A model generated the notes under the pieces. That model was not told the origin of the DNA and did no database searches. It worked only from the letters and a program-made list of their open reading frames with translations. This document shows positions 11,601 to 24,000 of a stretch of DNA of 64,000 nucleotides, piece after piece (position 1 is the stretch's first letter; each line of letters begins with the position of its first letter). A program made the translations under genes and the position numbers. The stretch comes from Ascaris suum (Eukaryota; Nematoda; Chromadorea; Rhabditida; Ascarididae), in the NCBI GenBank assembly GCA_013433145.1, contig CM024173.1, positions 6,012,322 through 6,076,321 of the forward strand, given 5' to 3'.

Positions 11601-14600
11601 TTTATTTTACGCAGATCGGGTCACAAAAAACCAATGTTGAGAGGGATTGCGCGAGCGGAAACTTTTATAGAAGGGGAGCTCTTTATGGATGGTTTGTGCG
11701 AGCGCTTGCATTAATTAAAATATCAAGGCATTATTTCGTATATTTCTTATTGCTGGCCTATATGATTGACTCGTCAGATGGGTGGCATGCATAAGTGCAT
11801 ACGTGGCAGCCGCTAAAGATATTAAATTTCTTATAATTTCTTTGATGATTAACGTTGAGGAGTTGCACGAAAGGTTGCACTCTGGTCTGTAATTTGCCAA
11901 ATTTCATCGCATAAGCGTTAATGACTCCGGAGTTGAAGTAACTGGACGTAAAGACCGATACAAACACACACATGAGCGAACGGAATGCCGCCACAGTGCG
12001 CTTTATCGATGCAAATTAGCATAAATGTATGGAATTTTTACTGAGCGGTAGCTTTTGTTTCAACGATTTTCGTATGTTTAATAGGAACTTTTTGTTACTA
12101 TTGAACTCATTTATACTTACTAAACTAATGCTGAAAAATACTAATTTATGATGTACACCAAATACTAAACAAAATTAAACTGTTGATGAAACTAACGTAA
12201 TTAATAAAAAGACTAATTTTTGTGCTTTCAAGAAAGCGATTTTCGATTCAGAAGTTGTGTTTTGCGAAAGAATTTGTAATTAAAGGCAGTTGTGTTGCTC
12301 CAGGGGGCGATCAGTCGTGCAAAAATAGAAGCTTTCTGCATCACAGTAACGTTCCAATTTTTACACTACAGCAAAAATACGGTGTTGTCTGAATGCAAAA
12401 ATTTTGTTTCTTGGCCTTGTTTCTTGGTTTCTCACGAGGAAAGAAAAATCATGCTGTATTGTATTTTATTTTCATCCCTCATCATTTGTCTCTGTTAAAC
12501 CTTGGCCAAATTCGATGAAAACTTGCATAGAAAACTCTTCAGCTAGGTGAATTACGATTTCCAAAAAAAAACTCAATAAGAGTGATATTTCTTATTAAGC
12601 CGATGGATGAATCGACGTTTATGAGAGGTTTCACAGAGTTTACAGCACAACGATGACTTTATTATTTTCTGAATGGGTTCAATTTTTTAGTTGTTGGTGA
12701 GTGGGATTTTTCATGTTGAACGCCTGCTTTCCACGAGGGGTTTTTCTATTTTCCCCGTTTTTGATTCAGCTGGTATTATTATCTGAAGAGATCGCTTTCA
12801 GATTTTAATGTTTTCCGTAATCAGTCTTCTCCATATTCAAAGTAACGTCGTTGTGGCATCTAAGCCGAATCCTTAATGTTCTTTTCTTATCATTACATTG
12901 TGCTTCGTAAAACACAAGACTGTCGCCAAGGAGAACTGAATCTTCTTTGATAATGAGCGACCAAGTCTATCGGCATCGGAACAATGTTTGAGCGATAATG
13001 CACAAATGTAGCTTCAAGTCTTCAAAACAGGAAGTTTCAAATTTACATATCGTTTTTCATCAATGATTCAGTTGATTAAATATCGATATAGTGAACTAAG
13101 ATCTTTATATAATGCATGAAATTCACTCAGACAATTAGAGCACTTGCTTATAAAGTAGAATGCGAGACAGATTGTATTCATAAACGCTAATCGAGTTGTT
13201 CAATATTGATATTGGGTGTACGCGTTAAAATTCAATTGAAGTTGGAAATTGTATCGATGATGTTATGTTGATAGAATGCATCACACAGCGCGTCATTTTG
13301 CAACAGTCAATGCGTTCAGCATTTTTGTCGCCCAAGCAACACATTATAATTACCGCAAACCCTTCCATCTATGAATTACGTGTGCTTGTCTCCTTTTGCA
13401 GCTGCAGTGCATCTCTTTTCTATGTCTACCTATCGTTCTTTTTGCCGTTATTTTTCGAGACACATCATTGAACAGTTCACGTCTGCGATGAATTCCTTTC
13501 CCTTATTTCTTTAAAGCCATTCAAGCAGCTGCTAGATACATCATATTTCTTTGCGAGCAGCCAAGTCTTATTTTTATCTAGTTCTATGAACTAAGTATCT
13601 TACATGTGAGCCGTTTATTTTCACCAAATATCAAAATTGGGGTCTCCTGTTCCAAACATGGCATTTCATGGAGATCCTCTTTTATCACAAGTTTCCCGAG
13701 AAAATTTTTTTCTCGACAGATGTTCGCAGATGGTGTTCCCTTCAACAAATGTGATATTTTGGGGGAGTTCTTAAGGTCATCGAGATGGTTATAACCGCTT
13801 TATCCCTCTTTGCTTCCCAACTGGCAACTTTATTTTTTGGATACAGCCATTATATCTCGACAGATCTGCTTTTGCGCACAAGCCATCATCAAACAAATAA
13901 ACTGTCCTCAGAGAGTGAACAATTTTTTATGCGATCTGCGGGAAGTTTTCTTCCGAGTTTGAGGAAGCGAGTAGGTCATTCGTTAGGAATTTCACAGAAG
14001 TGCCTGATTGTGTGTTTGCTATTCCTCAATGATGAGGTCTTCATGAGTATCCGTTGTCTTTGGCCTCCTCTCCGCTGTATCTGGAGAATAGTGCACATGG
14101 TTTTGTCGGTGATTGTCTTATTGGTTAGCAGCTGCAAGTTGGTGGTATTGAAGGCATAAGAGATGTCTGAGTGAGCGTTGCAGAGTTGAACAGTCAAGTT
14201 GATGGTCGCCAGACAGAAACGTCATTGGCGCCCGCTTTCCGTTCTCACATTCGTTTCTGCTTATGCACACACACACATCGATTTTGCACATTTGCAGAAG
14301 CACATTGCGACGATCGATAATTGAACGGGGAGAGGAAGGCTTTAACGATGATACCCCAACAATTGCAACATTGTCCGCTTGCTTTCCAAGATAACTGCAT
14401 GGGGGATGGGATGGGTGAGGGCATGTTCCATCCTGTGGAGAGGGCATTCCCATTCCCGTGAAGAGGATATTTCTCATCGTAAGGAAGATTTATGATGGTC
14501 AGGTGTTGAGATGTGAGTGGGATTTGGGAAGTGAAGCGAGAATAAAGTTGTTGGCATCTTCTACAGGGACTTATCAAAAACTATGTGTTTGGAATTAAAT

Positions 14601-17600
14601 CGAGCTGAATTTCACTGAGTGGTTTCATTAAATGTGCGGAAAATTTTGCATAAGGTCTTGTATTTACTGGCCAGTTAATTTACAGATAGGTGGGGGGGGG
14701 GGGGGGAATGAGGAAAAAACTTGTATATCAGTAATGCGTTGATAAATGAATGAACACAAAAGTGGAATCGTTCCGTTCTTGGCAATAGTTGGCTGGGACG
14801 CAGTATTTGAACAACCAAGGAAATGCAAAGCTTTCTGCATGCAATTTGCATAAATTAGTGCCCTAAAAAAGTTGTCACTATGTAAAAGTTGCGCCTTTTA
14901 TCATACGACTGAATTGCATAGTTAATTTCAGCGTGATGTTGAATTATACGGAAACAAAAACTACTCCTTCCCTTGAATATCGATGATCCGTGCACGCAGA
15001 CCGTCCGCGTTTTCCTAACCATCACAACAATTGATCAGTCTCCGCTAATCGATGATGAATTATTTGCAAGCAAAAGTAGTTTAAATATACACGATCAGCA
15101 GCTAATCTCTTCTCTTTCTGCATCGCGCCGAATCTTTGTTTATCTTCGCGTTTCTTATATAACAGCACTAAAATTCTTCATTTGCAAAGTGCGTTATGGC
15201 GTAATCATACTTGTGCTGACATGCATACACACTTAAGTATACGTATTTCTATGTATGTGTATCTGTGTGTCTGTCATTTCAAGTTGAGCACCACTGAGTC
15301 GAAAGCAAAGCGATTCGACGAATACACTATGCAGCAATACGCATCACTTCTGCTCAGCTTTCAAGTTGACTCATCGAACTTAAAGGAAACTGCAACACTC
15401 AGTTGTATACGTTCTGCCGCGGCGGTGTTTTTATTCTATCGTGGATCACTTAGGCCACAAAAGTTGCTTCTTTTATGGACGATTTGGGCGAGTGTTGGAG
15501 TAAAATATGCACACGCATTGAGCGTCTTTTATCATTCGTTGGCAAATTGTGTGATTGGCTGAATTTTAAACTCTATTTTGGCACAACTCTTTACTCGTTT
15601 TGTGTTTTCTACTTCAAAAGAGTTAGTGTTCACTGCAGGCGTCACTCTCAATGTTTCCGCCATACTTATTCAAATCTTTATCAATTGAAATATTTCTTTG
15701 TGGAGGTCCTTGTTTTAAATAAAGGCTTTCTAGCTGGAAAAAGCTCAGGCCAAGTTTTTCTGTTTTTTGTTCGTTATCGTGTCCAGTGAACATTTTTCCT
15801 TCATAAGAGAGGACGGAGTTGAACCTGACAGTGGTGGGTGGGGAGAGAGGTGGGGAGGAGGAAGGGCTTAGGTGAAAGAACCGAAGGGGAATTTCATCTA
15901 CCGAAGCGCTTCCAGGTGAAGAGCCCTAATTGAATTTCCTCTCTCCCACATTTGTTGGCGTCCTTTTTCGGGTTTTATTTTCTTCCGCAACATTCTTCGA
16001 GATGGTGTTTTTGTTCTCTGGTGAGACCACGTGTACTGCAACGAGGGGTCTCATCATGACTTTGAATCTGAAAATTGTTACCAAACCACGAAAAGGTTCG
16101 TGTCGTTGTGAACAACCGTCCTCTGAGCTGATTGATGTGTGCGTTGCTTGGTTCAGTGATTGCGGCCAATGCACCCAACTCCTAAATACCTCTTATCACG
16201 TTTCCCACGTTCGGAATGCCCTTCGTTAATCACTGTGGGTCGATGCTCATATCCTTGAATAAATGAGTGGGTGAATGGCTCTACCTCCGGCGCATCTTCA
16301 CGCCCTTAGTTAGGGATTCCGTGCAGTCGGCTCGATGAGTTGCAGTCTTCGTGGGCAAGCGAAGGTTTTCATCTGCCGATGGAAAAGTGGTGAGGACACA
16401 CCCTCATCCAAACTCCTCACTCCTAGCTGCTGCTATTTCAGTTGGTGCTGGATCAGCTTTTGTGTATCGTTAAGATCACTTGGCCGCCGTTGTAAGGGGA
16501 CAATCCATTTATCAGATATGAAGAGGTATTTGGACATTTTGCATAATGCTTTGATATTTCATAAGTTCTGGTATTCAAAGTATTTCTATTTCTGTTGCAT
16601 TGCCGGCTCCGGAGTGAGGACATTTATTCTGTGAATGAAAGACTACGTTCGGCAGCATTTACAATTGTTGATGCAGTGGTGCAGTTAGTGTTTGTGAACG
16701 CTTTTGTGTATAGACATCAAACGGCCCGACGATGCGATGAGTGCGTCTTTGCACGACGTCAGGTGCCCCTAGTAAGATGGATTTCACGATGGTGCATGCG
16801 GAGTGCGAGTCATGCATCTCTATTCACCAGCGGACATTTCACCTCTATACGCCACTATCGTTCAATGAACCGCGTTTATTTGTTACCTCATTCATTCAAA
16901 CTTCAGTTTGATCGCTGAGGATAGGCATTTGAGTGTGAAGAAACACGTTTTATTCGTTGCTTAGATCATCAATTTGCTGTCTTATCGATTGGCTGTGAAA
17001 AACGCTTAGAGGTCATAGGCAATATTAGTTACAATTTATGATAATGTATGATGACTCAACGATGAATCACAGACTCAGTGCACTGAGTTAACTGATGGGA
17101 AGGGGAGCGGAAACAAAGAGGTGCGTTCCCTCCCAAACTTTGTAACTGCCGACCGTCCTTCCTCATCTCTTATAATCTTGAGCTAAGCCAGGGTTTGGAA
17201 GCTGTGTTGCGACAAGGAGCAGACTTGTCTGGTCCAGATTCAGTGATAATCATCAAACCTTCCACTTGCACCGCCACCCGTTGTTTCAGAAACTTCACCG
17301 GTGTGAGGGAGTTCTGAGACGTGGCTAGACTTTTGGCGAATATATGTCGAGCAAACTGGAGCTTTTCTTTTTGTTGCAAACTTGGGCTGCTCTCTTTTTA
17401 TTTAATTTATTGGCACTGTTTATTGATAATTTATTATCAAATATGTTCGTAGTGCAGCGGTGTTTCTTTCATTCGCTTAGTAACATCAAGGCCGTGTTTA
17501 CTTTTTAATGAGTTGCTTCTTTTATTTTTGCGCATATGGGATTCACATTCTGGGCACCGAATGTCTTTTGGGCCTCCCGAGCGGTTTTCGAGACCTCCGA

Positions 17601-18673
17601 AGTGGTTCCCAAAAGCCACATATTACAAACCATGGGTAAAACTGACCGTAGTGCTCTATGCCGTTCACCTACAAGTTCTAATGCAGGAGACGTTCTGTAG
17701 CAACGTTCACTTTAGGTTAATTCTTTCGTGATTCTAATAAAAACTGTTGTGGTGGGATGTTTCATCCGCTTTCCCTTCACCACCTGATTTCAGCCGTGTT
17801 TGATTTGGGTGCTATGTGCTTTGAATGCATCGCAAAAGCACCGCATTGATTTGTACTCTTGTAGACCGCATCACTCCCTCACTTTCATCGACAAAAACTC
17901 GATGCGAACACTCACACAGCGAATTTCTCTACGGTAAATAACGGAGTGATTGGTCGCCGTCTTTTTCTATGCACCGTCGATTTTGCTTAGACGAATGAGA
18001 TTTTCAGCTAAACTCGAGGACGAACAAGTTTAGAATTTCGGTTAGCTCGAAAACGGATCCCTGAGCGAAATGCCGGATTCCTCGTTGCTTGGGAATTCCA
18101 TATTTGGGGCCAAGAAAATTGGCGGATTATGAGAAAGTTCGCCGTCTCCGAGTTTCGCAGTCCTCTGAAAATCAGAGGAACCCGAGATTCTAGGCTCCAG
18201 AACGAGAATATGGGATCCAAACGGTTTTCAGGGGTCGCTATCTGAAGAGATGCTTCCGAGCTTCAGAAGTCCCTGGGTCACTTCATTGTCTCTTTGCAGA
18301 GAGACTGGAAATCTCTGTTATATTGTTGACGTATTTTTACGTCATTTCCTCGGCAGTAGTATAGTTGGCTGGAAATTGCAGTATTTAATGTATTGTCTAA
18401 ATTATTTTACGTTTCGTGAAATGTTAATAAAGCCGCGGAAACTTTGACAGTGAGGGCGGCCGTGTGCTCTTATAAAAGAGTTTTCAAGATTTTAGCGGAT
18501 TGTTTCAATTCTGATAAAATGGCCACAGTAGGAAATAAAATTTTTCGAAGCGTCAATTTTTTCTAAAGCGGAATAAAGGTTCTGGGAGCAAGCGACTTGA
18601 GGATGTCGTAGAAGAAATCTGGGGAATCGGTTGGCCCAAACACCGCAAGCTTTTTTCCGAACATCTCAGCAAG
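8609..18673. other. No supported gene
   Basis: About 10 kb of AT-rich sequence with many short frames on both strands (longest 124-126 codons at 13,785-14,159 and 15,182-15,562), none recognisable. Contains an ACAG-type microsatellite near 10,450, a run of 15 G at 14,692-14,706 and purine-rich patches near 9,601 and 15,830. Confidence 0.45.
14692..14706 (+). repeat. Poly-G run (15 G)
   Basis: Uninterrupted G run after GATAGGT. Could form a G-quadruplex, and is also a place where assembly errors are common. Confidence 0.9.
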
Positions 18674-19105
18674 TTGGCAAGTTCATTCAAAATTCACCCG
18701 AACAGCACCGCAAATAGTGTTGGAATTTCCGGAGGTAAAACCACCCAACGGAATGTCAGTTGCAGACGGCTGCCGCTATCACCTTCCTCCTCTCCCATCT
18801 CCTCTCGGCTACCACTATTACATAGTGTTATATGGGTAATGATTCTCTGCATTACGGGAGGCGTTAAAATGCTATATAAGAGACAAGAAAGCGCCGAAAT
18901 GGCATGGAGCGAAGGGGCACCGCCATCACCATCATTCGGCGCTGTCAAAAGTAAGCAGATGGAATCACCAAGTTTACGAGAGTCATGGATATGGAAACGA
19001 CAGAAACTTGGAGGTATTGTGGTTCTTCGTGTAGTTACACTCATAACAAACTGTAAGCATCCATCTCAACGGCAAAGTATGAGTTTTCAACTGCGACCAC
19101 TTTGA
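18674..19105 (+). other. Long unrecognised open frame
   Basis: 144 codons without a stop in AT-rich DNA, Ser/Pro-rich. The opposite strand is also open for 116 codons (18,694-19,044). No ATG at its left edge and no recognised domain. It may hold an exon of an unknown gene or be chance. Confidence 0.2.
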
Positions 19106-19430
19106 AACAAGTTCTTGAATACTAGACCCCTCCGAAGCTAGTTGTTAAACATTTCGGCATCGTGTCCTCACCCTCCCTCCTAACCCTCGCAACCTGCAGC
19201 CCTCATCTTTCGGGCCTTGCCAGGGTCCATAATGGAAATAACAAGTGACATCGAATCTAAAAAGCTTATACATGGGTAATAATAAACTAAGATATCCGCG
19301 TCGTTCATCTTGATGAGAGTTCAGCGTAATATCGAGGCGTGGGAGGACAACTGTGAGAGGTTTCGCTTGAAAAGATGTCCCGCTTGTCAACGAGCTTGTT
19401 GTCTTAGTAAAGTTGGCGCTGCCCACATAG

Positions 19431-19689
19431 TGTCCATCTGTGTATCCATCTCTGACCACTGCTGTTCTTGATTCTCGTCTCATCGGAAACTCGCTCAAAT
19501 ATCAAAATCGCCTCTTCCGTCTATCTACAAGCGGTCAGGACGCGCCGACCGGCGTTCAGAGCGCGCCAACTTGGAGGCGGCATCGTGTGGCAGGGGTAGC
19601 GGCTTCCGCACAAGTAGATTACGACAGCCTATTTCCTAACAATGAGGGCGGTTTATATGTCGATGATGTTCGTTCGCAATTCCTTAATC
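19431..19689 (+). CDS. Possible internal exon, unknown gene
   Basis: An open frame follows CCCACATAG and ends at a good donor (CTTAATC|GTGAGC). Protein pieces such as SRLIGNSLKYQNRLFRLSTS and VDYDSLFPNNEGGLYVDDVR look like real coding sequence (mixed composition, GC-richer than the surroundings, open to 19,940). I do not recognise it. A competing minus-strand frame covers 19,145-19,498, so the strand is not settled. Confidence 0.3.
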
Positions 19690-20867
19690 GTGAGCGGTGG
19701 GTTGTGTTATTTGAAATGCTTCGCAAAAGCATGATTTTTTGTCCGCGCTTGTCAATAATATGCTCGAGTTATTGGTGTAGGTGGCAGCTGGCAGTAATGC
19801 TTTTGAAAGGTACTCCGTTGGAAAGCTTTGAAAGTAGCACTGTCACCTATGTGGAAAGCGGAAGCGAATTTTTTGTTTTATACATTGCATTGTTTGGTTT
19901 CAAGCTTCAGAACGAAGCAGTGATGCTGTGTAATCGATAAAGGAAAACGCTCATTCTCCAAAGTCTTAGAAAATCTTGAACGCCATCGCTTGGGTTTTCG
20001 GCCGGGAAAATCGCTCTAGCTGATACATGTATTGGTGAAATGTTCCATCGATTTCTTTATAGGTTTTACCAAAATTATTTGAAGGGAAGTAAATATATTT
20101 ATCTGTCGACCTCTTTACTTTACTCCAAACGAAAAAATGCTCCACTTTTGCTAAAAAAAACTTGGCATATCTCAAATATGCAAATTGAGCACTCATAAAA
20201 GTCGCGATGTTTGGAGCGTTCAAATTTTGAGTGCTGAATAACGAAATTGGATTCGTGCCAACTGCATATCAAAGTTCCCTCTCGCAAAACAGTTCGATGT
20301 TTTCATGTTGTGGAGCATATCATACTGTGTCGTAACGCATTAACTTCGAATACAAATAGAGCCTAGAAATAAGTGATTTAAGCGTACCTCGAGCATATTT
20401 CATCGCTCCTGTTCGTTATGACGTCACGCAATGTAGTTGTACGGTCCATTTAAAGAAATGCATAAGAATGTGGATGTTTCCATGGAAGCGTTGCTTCATT
20501 TCTTGCATCGGTGATGTCGTTCTAGTTTTATAGGTGAACTCAGCCAGACCGGTTGTCATGAGTGTATCTGGGAAAGCATTGGACTGGATGTGCGGGAATC
20601 GCTGGTTCAATTCCTCACTGATGAAACGTTTTTTTTGTTTTTTTTGGTCGTTCCGCTAAGCTAATAATTGAATTTCGAGCAAGCATAAGGGAATGTCACT
20701 CACTCGACCGCATCTTAGAGAATTTTGTTGGCGGAAGTGCACCTCTCTGTGGAGTTATTCGCTGCTTGTGGGCACCTTGCAACGAGTGTTATTTTTGCTT
20801 TCATTTTTCTTTTTTTTTTCCTAAGGGACAGACGAGTGCTGCAAATGGAGCGCAGCGCTTTATTCAC

Positions 20868-21000
20868 GCCGCGACGTTACTTGCGCGTGCGTGCGGTTGC
20901 GAGCGCGCGCGCGCGAGAGGGCGTTACGACGATGTAGGCGCGCTGTTGCCGTTACTCGGTGGTGCGTCGACCAACAATCGAGCTCGAGTCCACTCCTTTT
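20868..21000. promoter_or_regulatory. CpG-rich block with (GC)n core
   Basis: A sharp local rise in CpG, with GCGCGCGCGCGCG at 20,903-20,915 inside repeated GCGTGC/GAGCGC sequence. All three + frames are open through parts of it. It could be a promoter-proximal region or first exon of an unrecognised gene; the alternating GC core can adopt Z-DNA. No gene can be attached. Confidence 0.3.
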
Positions 21001-24000
21001 CACGGCAAGGCATCGTCGAGCCGTCACCACCTCGGTACTGTACTGTCTACTTGCATGGATATTTCTTTTCCTTTTCCTGAGCATTCCTGGATGCATTACC
21101 ACCTTCACTGGAAATTGCCGCGCCCTGGATATGACCGTTCGTCAGCAACACACTTCCAGTCCTGAAATATTCGTTTAATTTTGTGTCCGCGTCGATTGTA
21201 TAAAGTAACTAATGCTGATCAAAGTCGAGAGGATCGGTTTACCCAGCCGGGAACTCTTCGAGTATTTTCCTTCCTCCAACAGTGACAACCAACGTTCTGC
21301 TGGAATGTTTTTGCTCATAGAGGCATAATTTTACAATCTCATTTCCAAGTGAAGAATTTCCAACCCTCCTCGCTGGGACTTTTGTCGAAAGTGCCTCTCG
21401 ATTTTTTATAACTTAGTATCACCGGAAATCTTCCCTGACATTTTAATTCTTTGTAATCCCTGTTTCGAAACTAAAGATCATTCCCTTGCGGCAATCAGTT
21501 TATTGATTTCTACATACGAGTCCACCTCGGTACTTCTAAACTCGTCTTGCTGGAAGTGTGATCGTAGCGACATAGCAAATTACTCATTTCATTCTGATTC
21601 CTTGTCCCACCTTCTTTCTCATCCTGTAATCGGCATTTTCGAATAGCACATCGGTTATTGAAGTAAAGAAGCGGTTGCTGTCAAGGTGGTATGAAATTTG
21701 AATAGGATTGAGCGAGCTTCATGTTACTGAGTTGAAGGCATACCCTATCTTTTGTCTATGTAGATTAATTTTTATATTTTTCGTTTGCCCTGTGCGATAT
21801 ATCCGATTGTCGCTTTTTGTCGATCGACGTACCGTGCGATGCGGTCGTTGCATGATGTAATTTCATCTCACGTTCACATGAGCAACGTTGCCTTCTCGGC
21901 TCCATTTCGTGTCATTGTTGTTGTGTCTTCGCTGAAGAGTGGTTGTGCTTCTTTTAATTCCTTCTCATTGCTTTCTTCTCCACGATTTCCTTAATGCGTT
22001 TGAGGGAATATCTTGCGCCTACTGGACAGCGATGGGCACTGTTGCTGGATTTGCACCTAACATTTGCGTCATTTCATATTAACTTAAGGATTGAAGGATT
22101 TCTTTGTGGAAGAGGTCCATTCACGTTGAGATTAATAAGTTGAAAGTCCGGTTGAAGTAACGAACAATTTGCTTGGTGCTAATAAGTGCGAATGACATAT
22201 ATAAGACAACTAGAAAGGTGCCAAACCGCTGCAGCCAACATTTCCCTCGTCTCGTAATGGGTCAACGGTTGAGAACGAACATTGCTATAACTTCGGTGAG
22301 CAGAGATAATGCCGTTGCATTGCCCTTATCCCCCTTTTAAATTAAAGTCGCGTTTATGCATACCACTATGATTCTGTGTTCATACGCAGATTTTCCATTT
22401 ACGAGAGAAAGTCATGTTTGAAAGCGGCTCCAGTACGAGCTCACTGTTTAAGTTCAATGAAACATTGTGCACTCCATATTGTGGTGTGGTTAGCATATGT
22501 CACTTAGTCTTGTGTTACATTAATTTGCATTATTTTATTTAGTGAGGAGACCGTCGGTGCTATATTTCTCTGGTGGTAGAGAAGGAGACCATCCTATCCC
22601 CCGCCCGCCCCTCCCTCTATTTTTCTTTCCCTTATTTCCATTTATCCTTCCATCATTTCTTTAACACTGACGCCTTTTATTCTCAGATGAATGCAGGCCC
22701 AACATTCAAATGACTGCACGTAGAAAACTGTTTTTCTTTGTTGACGTCTTCATTGTTTTTTTCTGGCGTTTAAAAACGACTGAGCCGCGTCCTTACGAGA
22801 ATATCTGCAAAAGAAAAAAAGCGAGTGCGCCATGTATCGAACGCGTTGTTTGTCCATTAGGTTTTTTTCGTGTTGTTTCAATGCATCCGTGTTACCATCG
22901 CTTGTCTGTCTATGATTACATTCATGTCTCCTTTTTTCTCTCAGATGCCTTTTAAGCCAGGGTCAGAAAATAGAGGTTTACGCTTGCTGAACAGGGATCC
23001 CGTGTAGCCATCTGCATATAGTACCAGGTCAAATCTGGTCTCGATACTGTTCTGCGTTGTAACCGGGACCGCATTTAACTGACATTCACCTTTCTTCGTG
23101 TATTTCATGTCTGTTAAAGATATTTCGCAGGCGGTTCAATGAGATGGACAAAATTATATGGTTCCTTGTTGTTGAGCGTAATTTTTTTTTTTTTTTTGAA
23201 GTGCATATCGTTCTTTAGTTGAAGGTGAAATGCAAATCTCGCTCTTACTCCTTATCCTGTCATAAGTTTTAATGGGGATGGCGTGCACCTTTCGGATATC
23301 GCAGATGATCATCAACCAATGCAGATAGGAGAGTAATAAACTGCAGTCTTGAATTTTAACGGAAATGAGGAAGAATTCGTGTCGCCCGCGACGTTTCTGA
23401 GTGCTGCAGTCAGATGGTGTCTGCATTTTCACCGCAATGTCTGAAGTTTTTCAGGTAGTCTGATGAAGATGAATGCGCGTTGTTTGACGTCGGATGACAT
23501 CATAACTGTTTCATTCTATCCGCTTGGGTGGTTGAACGTCCCAATCGTTAAGTATAGTGTGCGATTCGGTGGAAGGGATTTATTAAGCAAGTTGCTTGCA
23601 AGCTGCAGCCAACTACAAATTACATACTCAAACCTAAATATGCTTCAGCAACGTCTACTAGAGAAAATTGTGCATTGCATCAGTGGTCCGCGCATGGTTG
23701 CAATTCTTACTCTCGTGTAGAACTGTTCCCCCCTGCGATGCCGAAATTCCATTTCAATTGACCACCTCAACTTTTCTGAATCTTTTCATGCAGTAAATTC
23801 TTTTGCAGTGGTTTGACAGCACCCGCTATGCAGTAATTGTGTCGCATCTGTTTGTCTGTGTGTGGCTGCAGGTCGTTCGTGTGATTACTATATTGGCATC
23901 CAACAAATCGAACCAGTAGTTCTTCTGTTGCACCAAGCGAAGTTTCATTCAACATGAATTTCTCAGCAAGCTGATTTATTCACATGAACAAAGCGGATCG

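Noticed and set aside
20500..20625. Possible tRNA (GGTTCAATTCC B-box-like sequence)
   Set aside because: No matching acceptor or T-arm pairing and no proper A box. The same holds for weak B-box-like words near 600, 23,030, 26,440 and 44,220.
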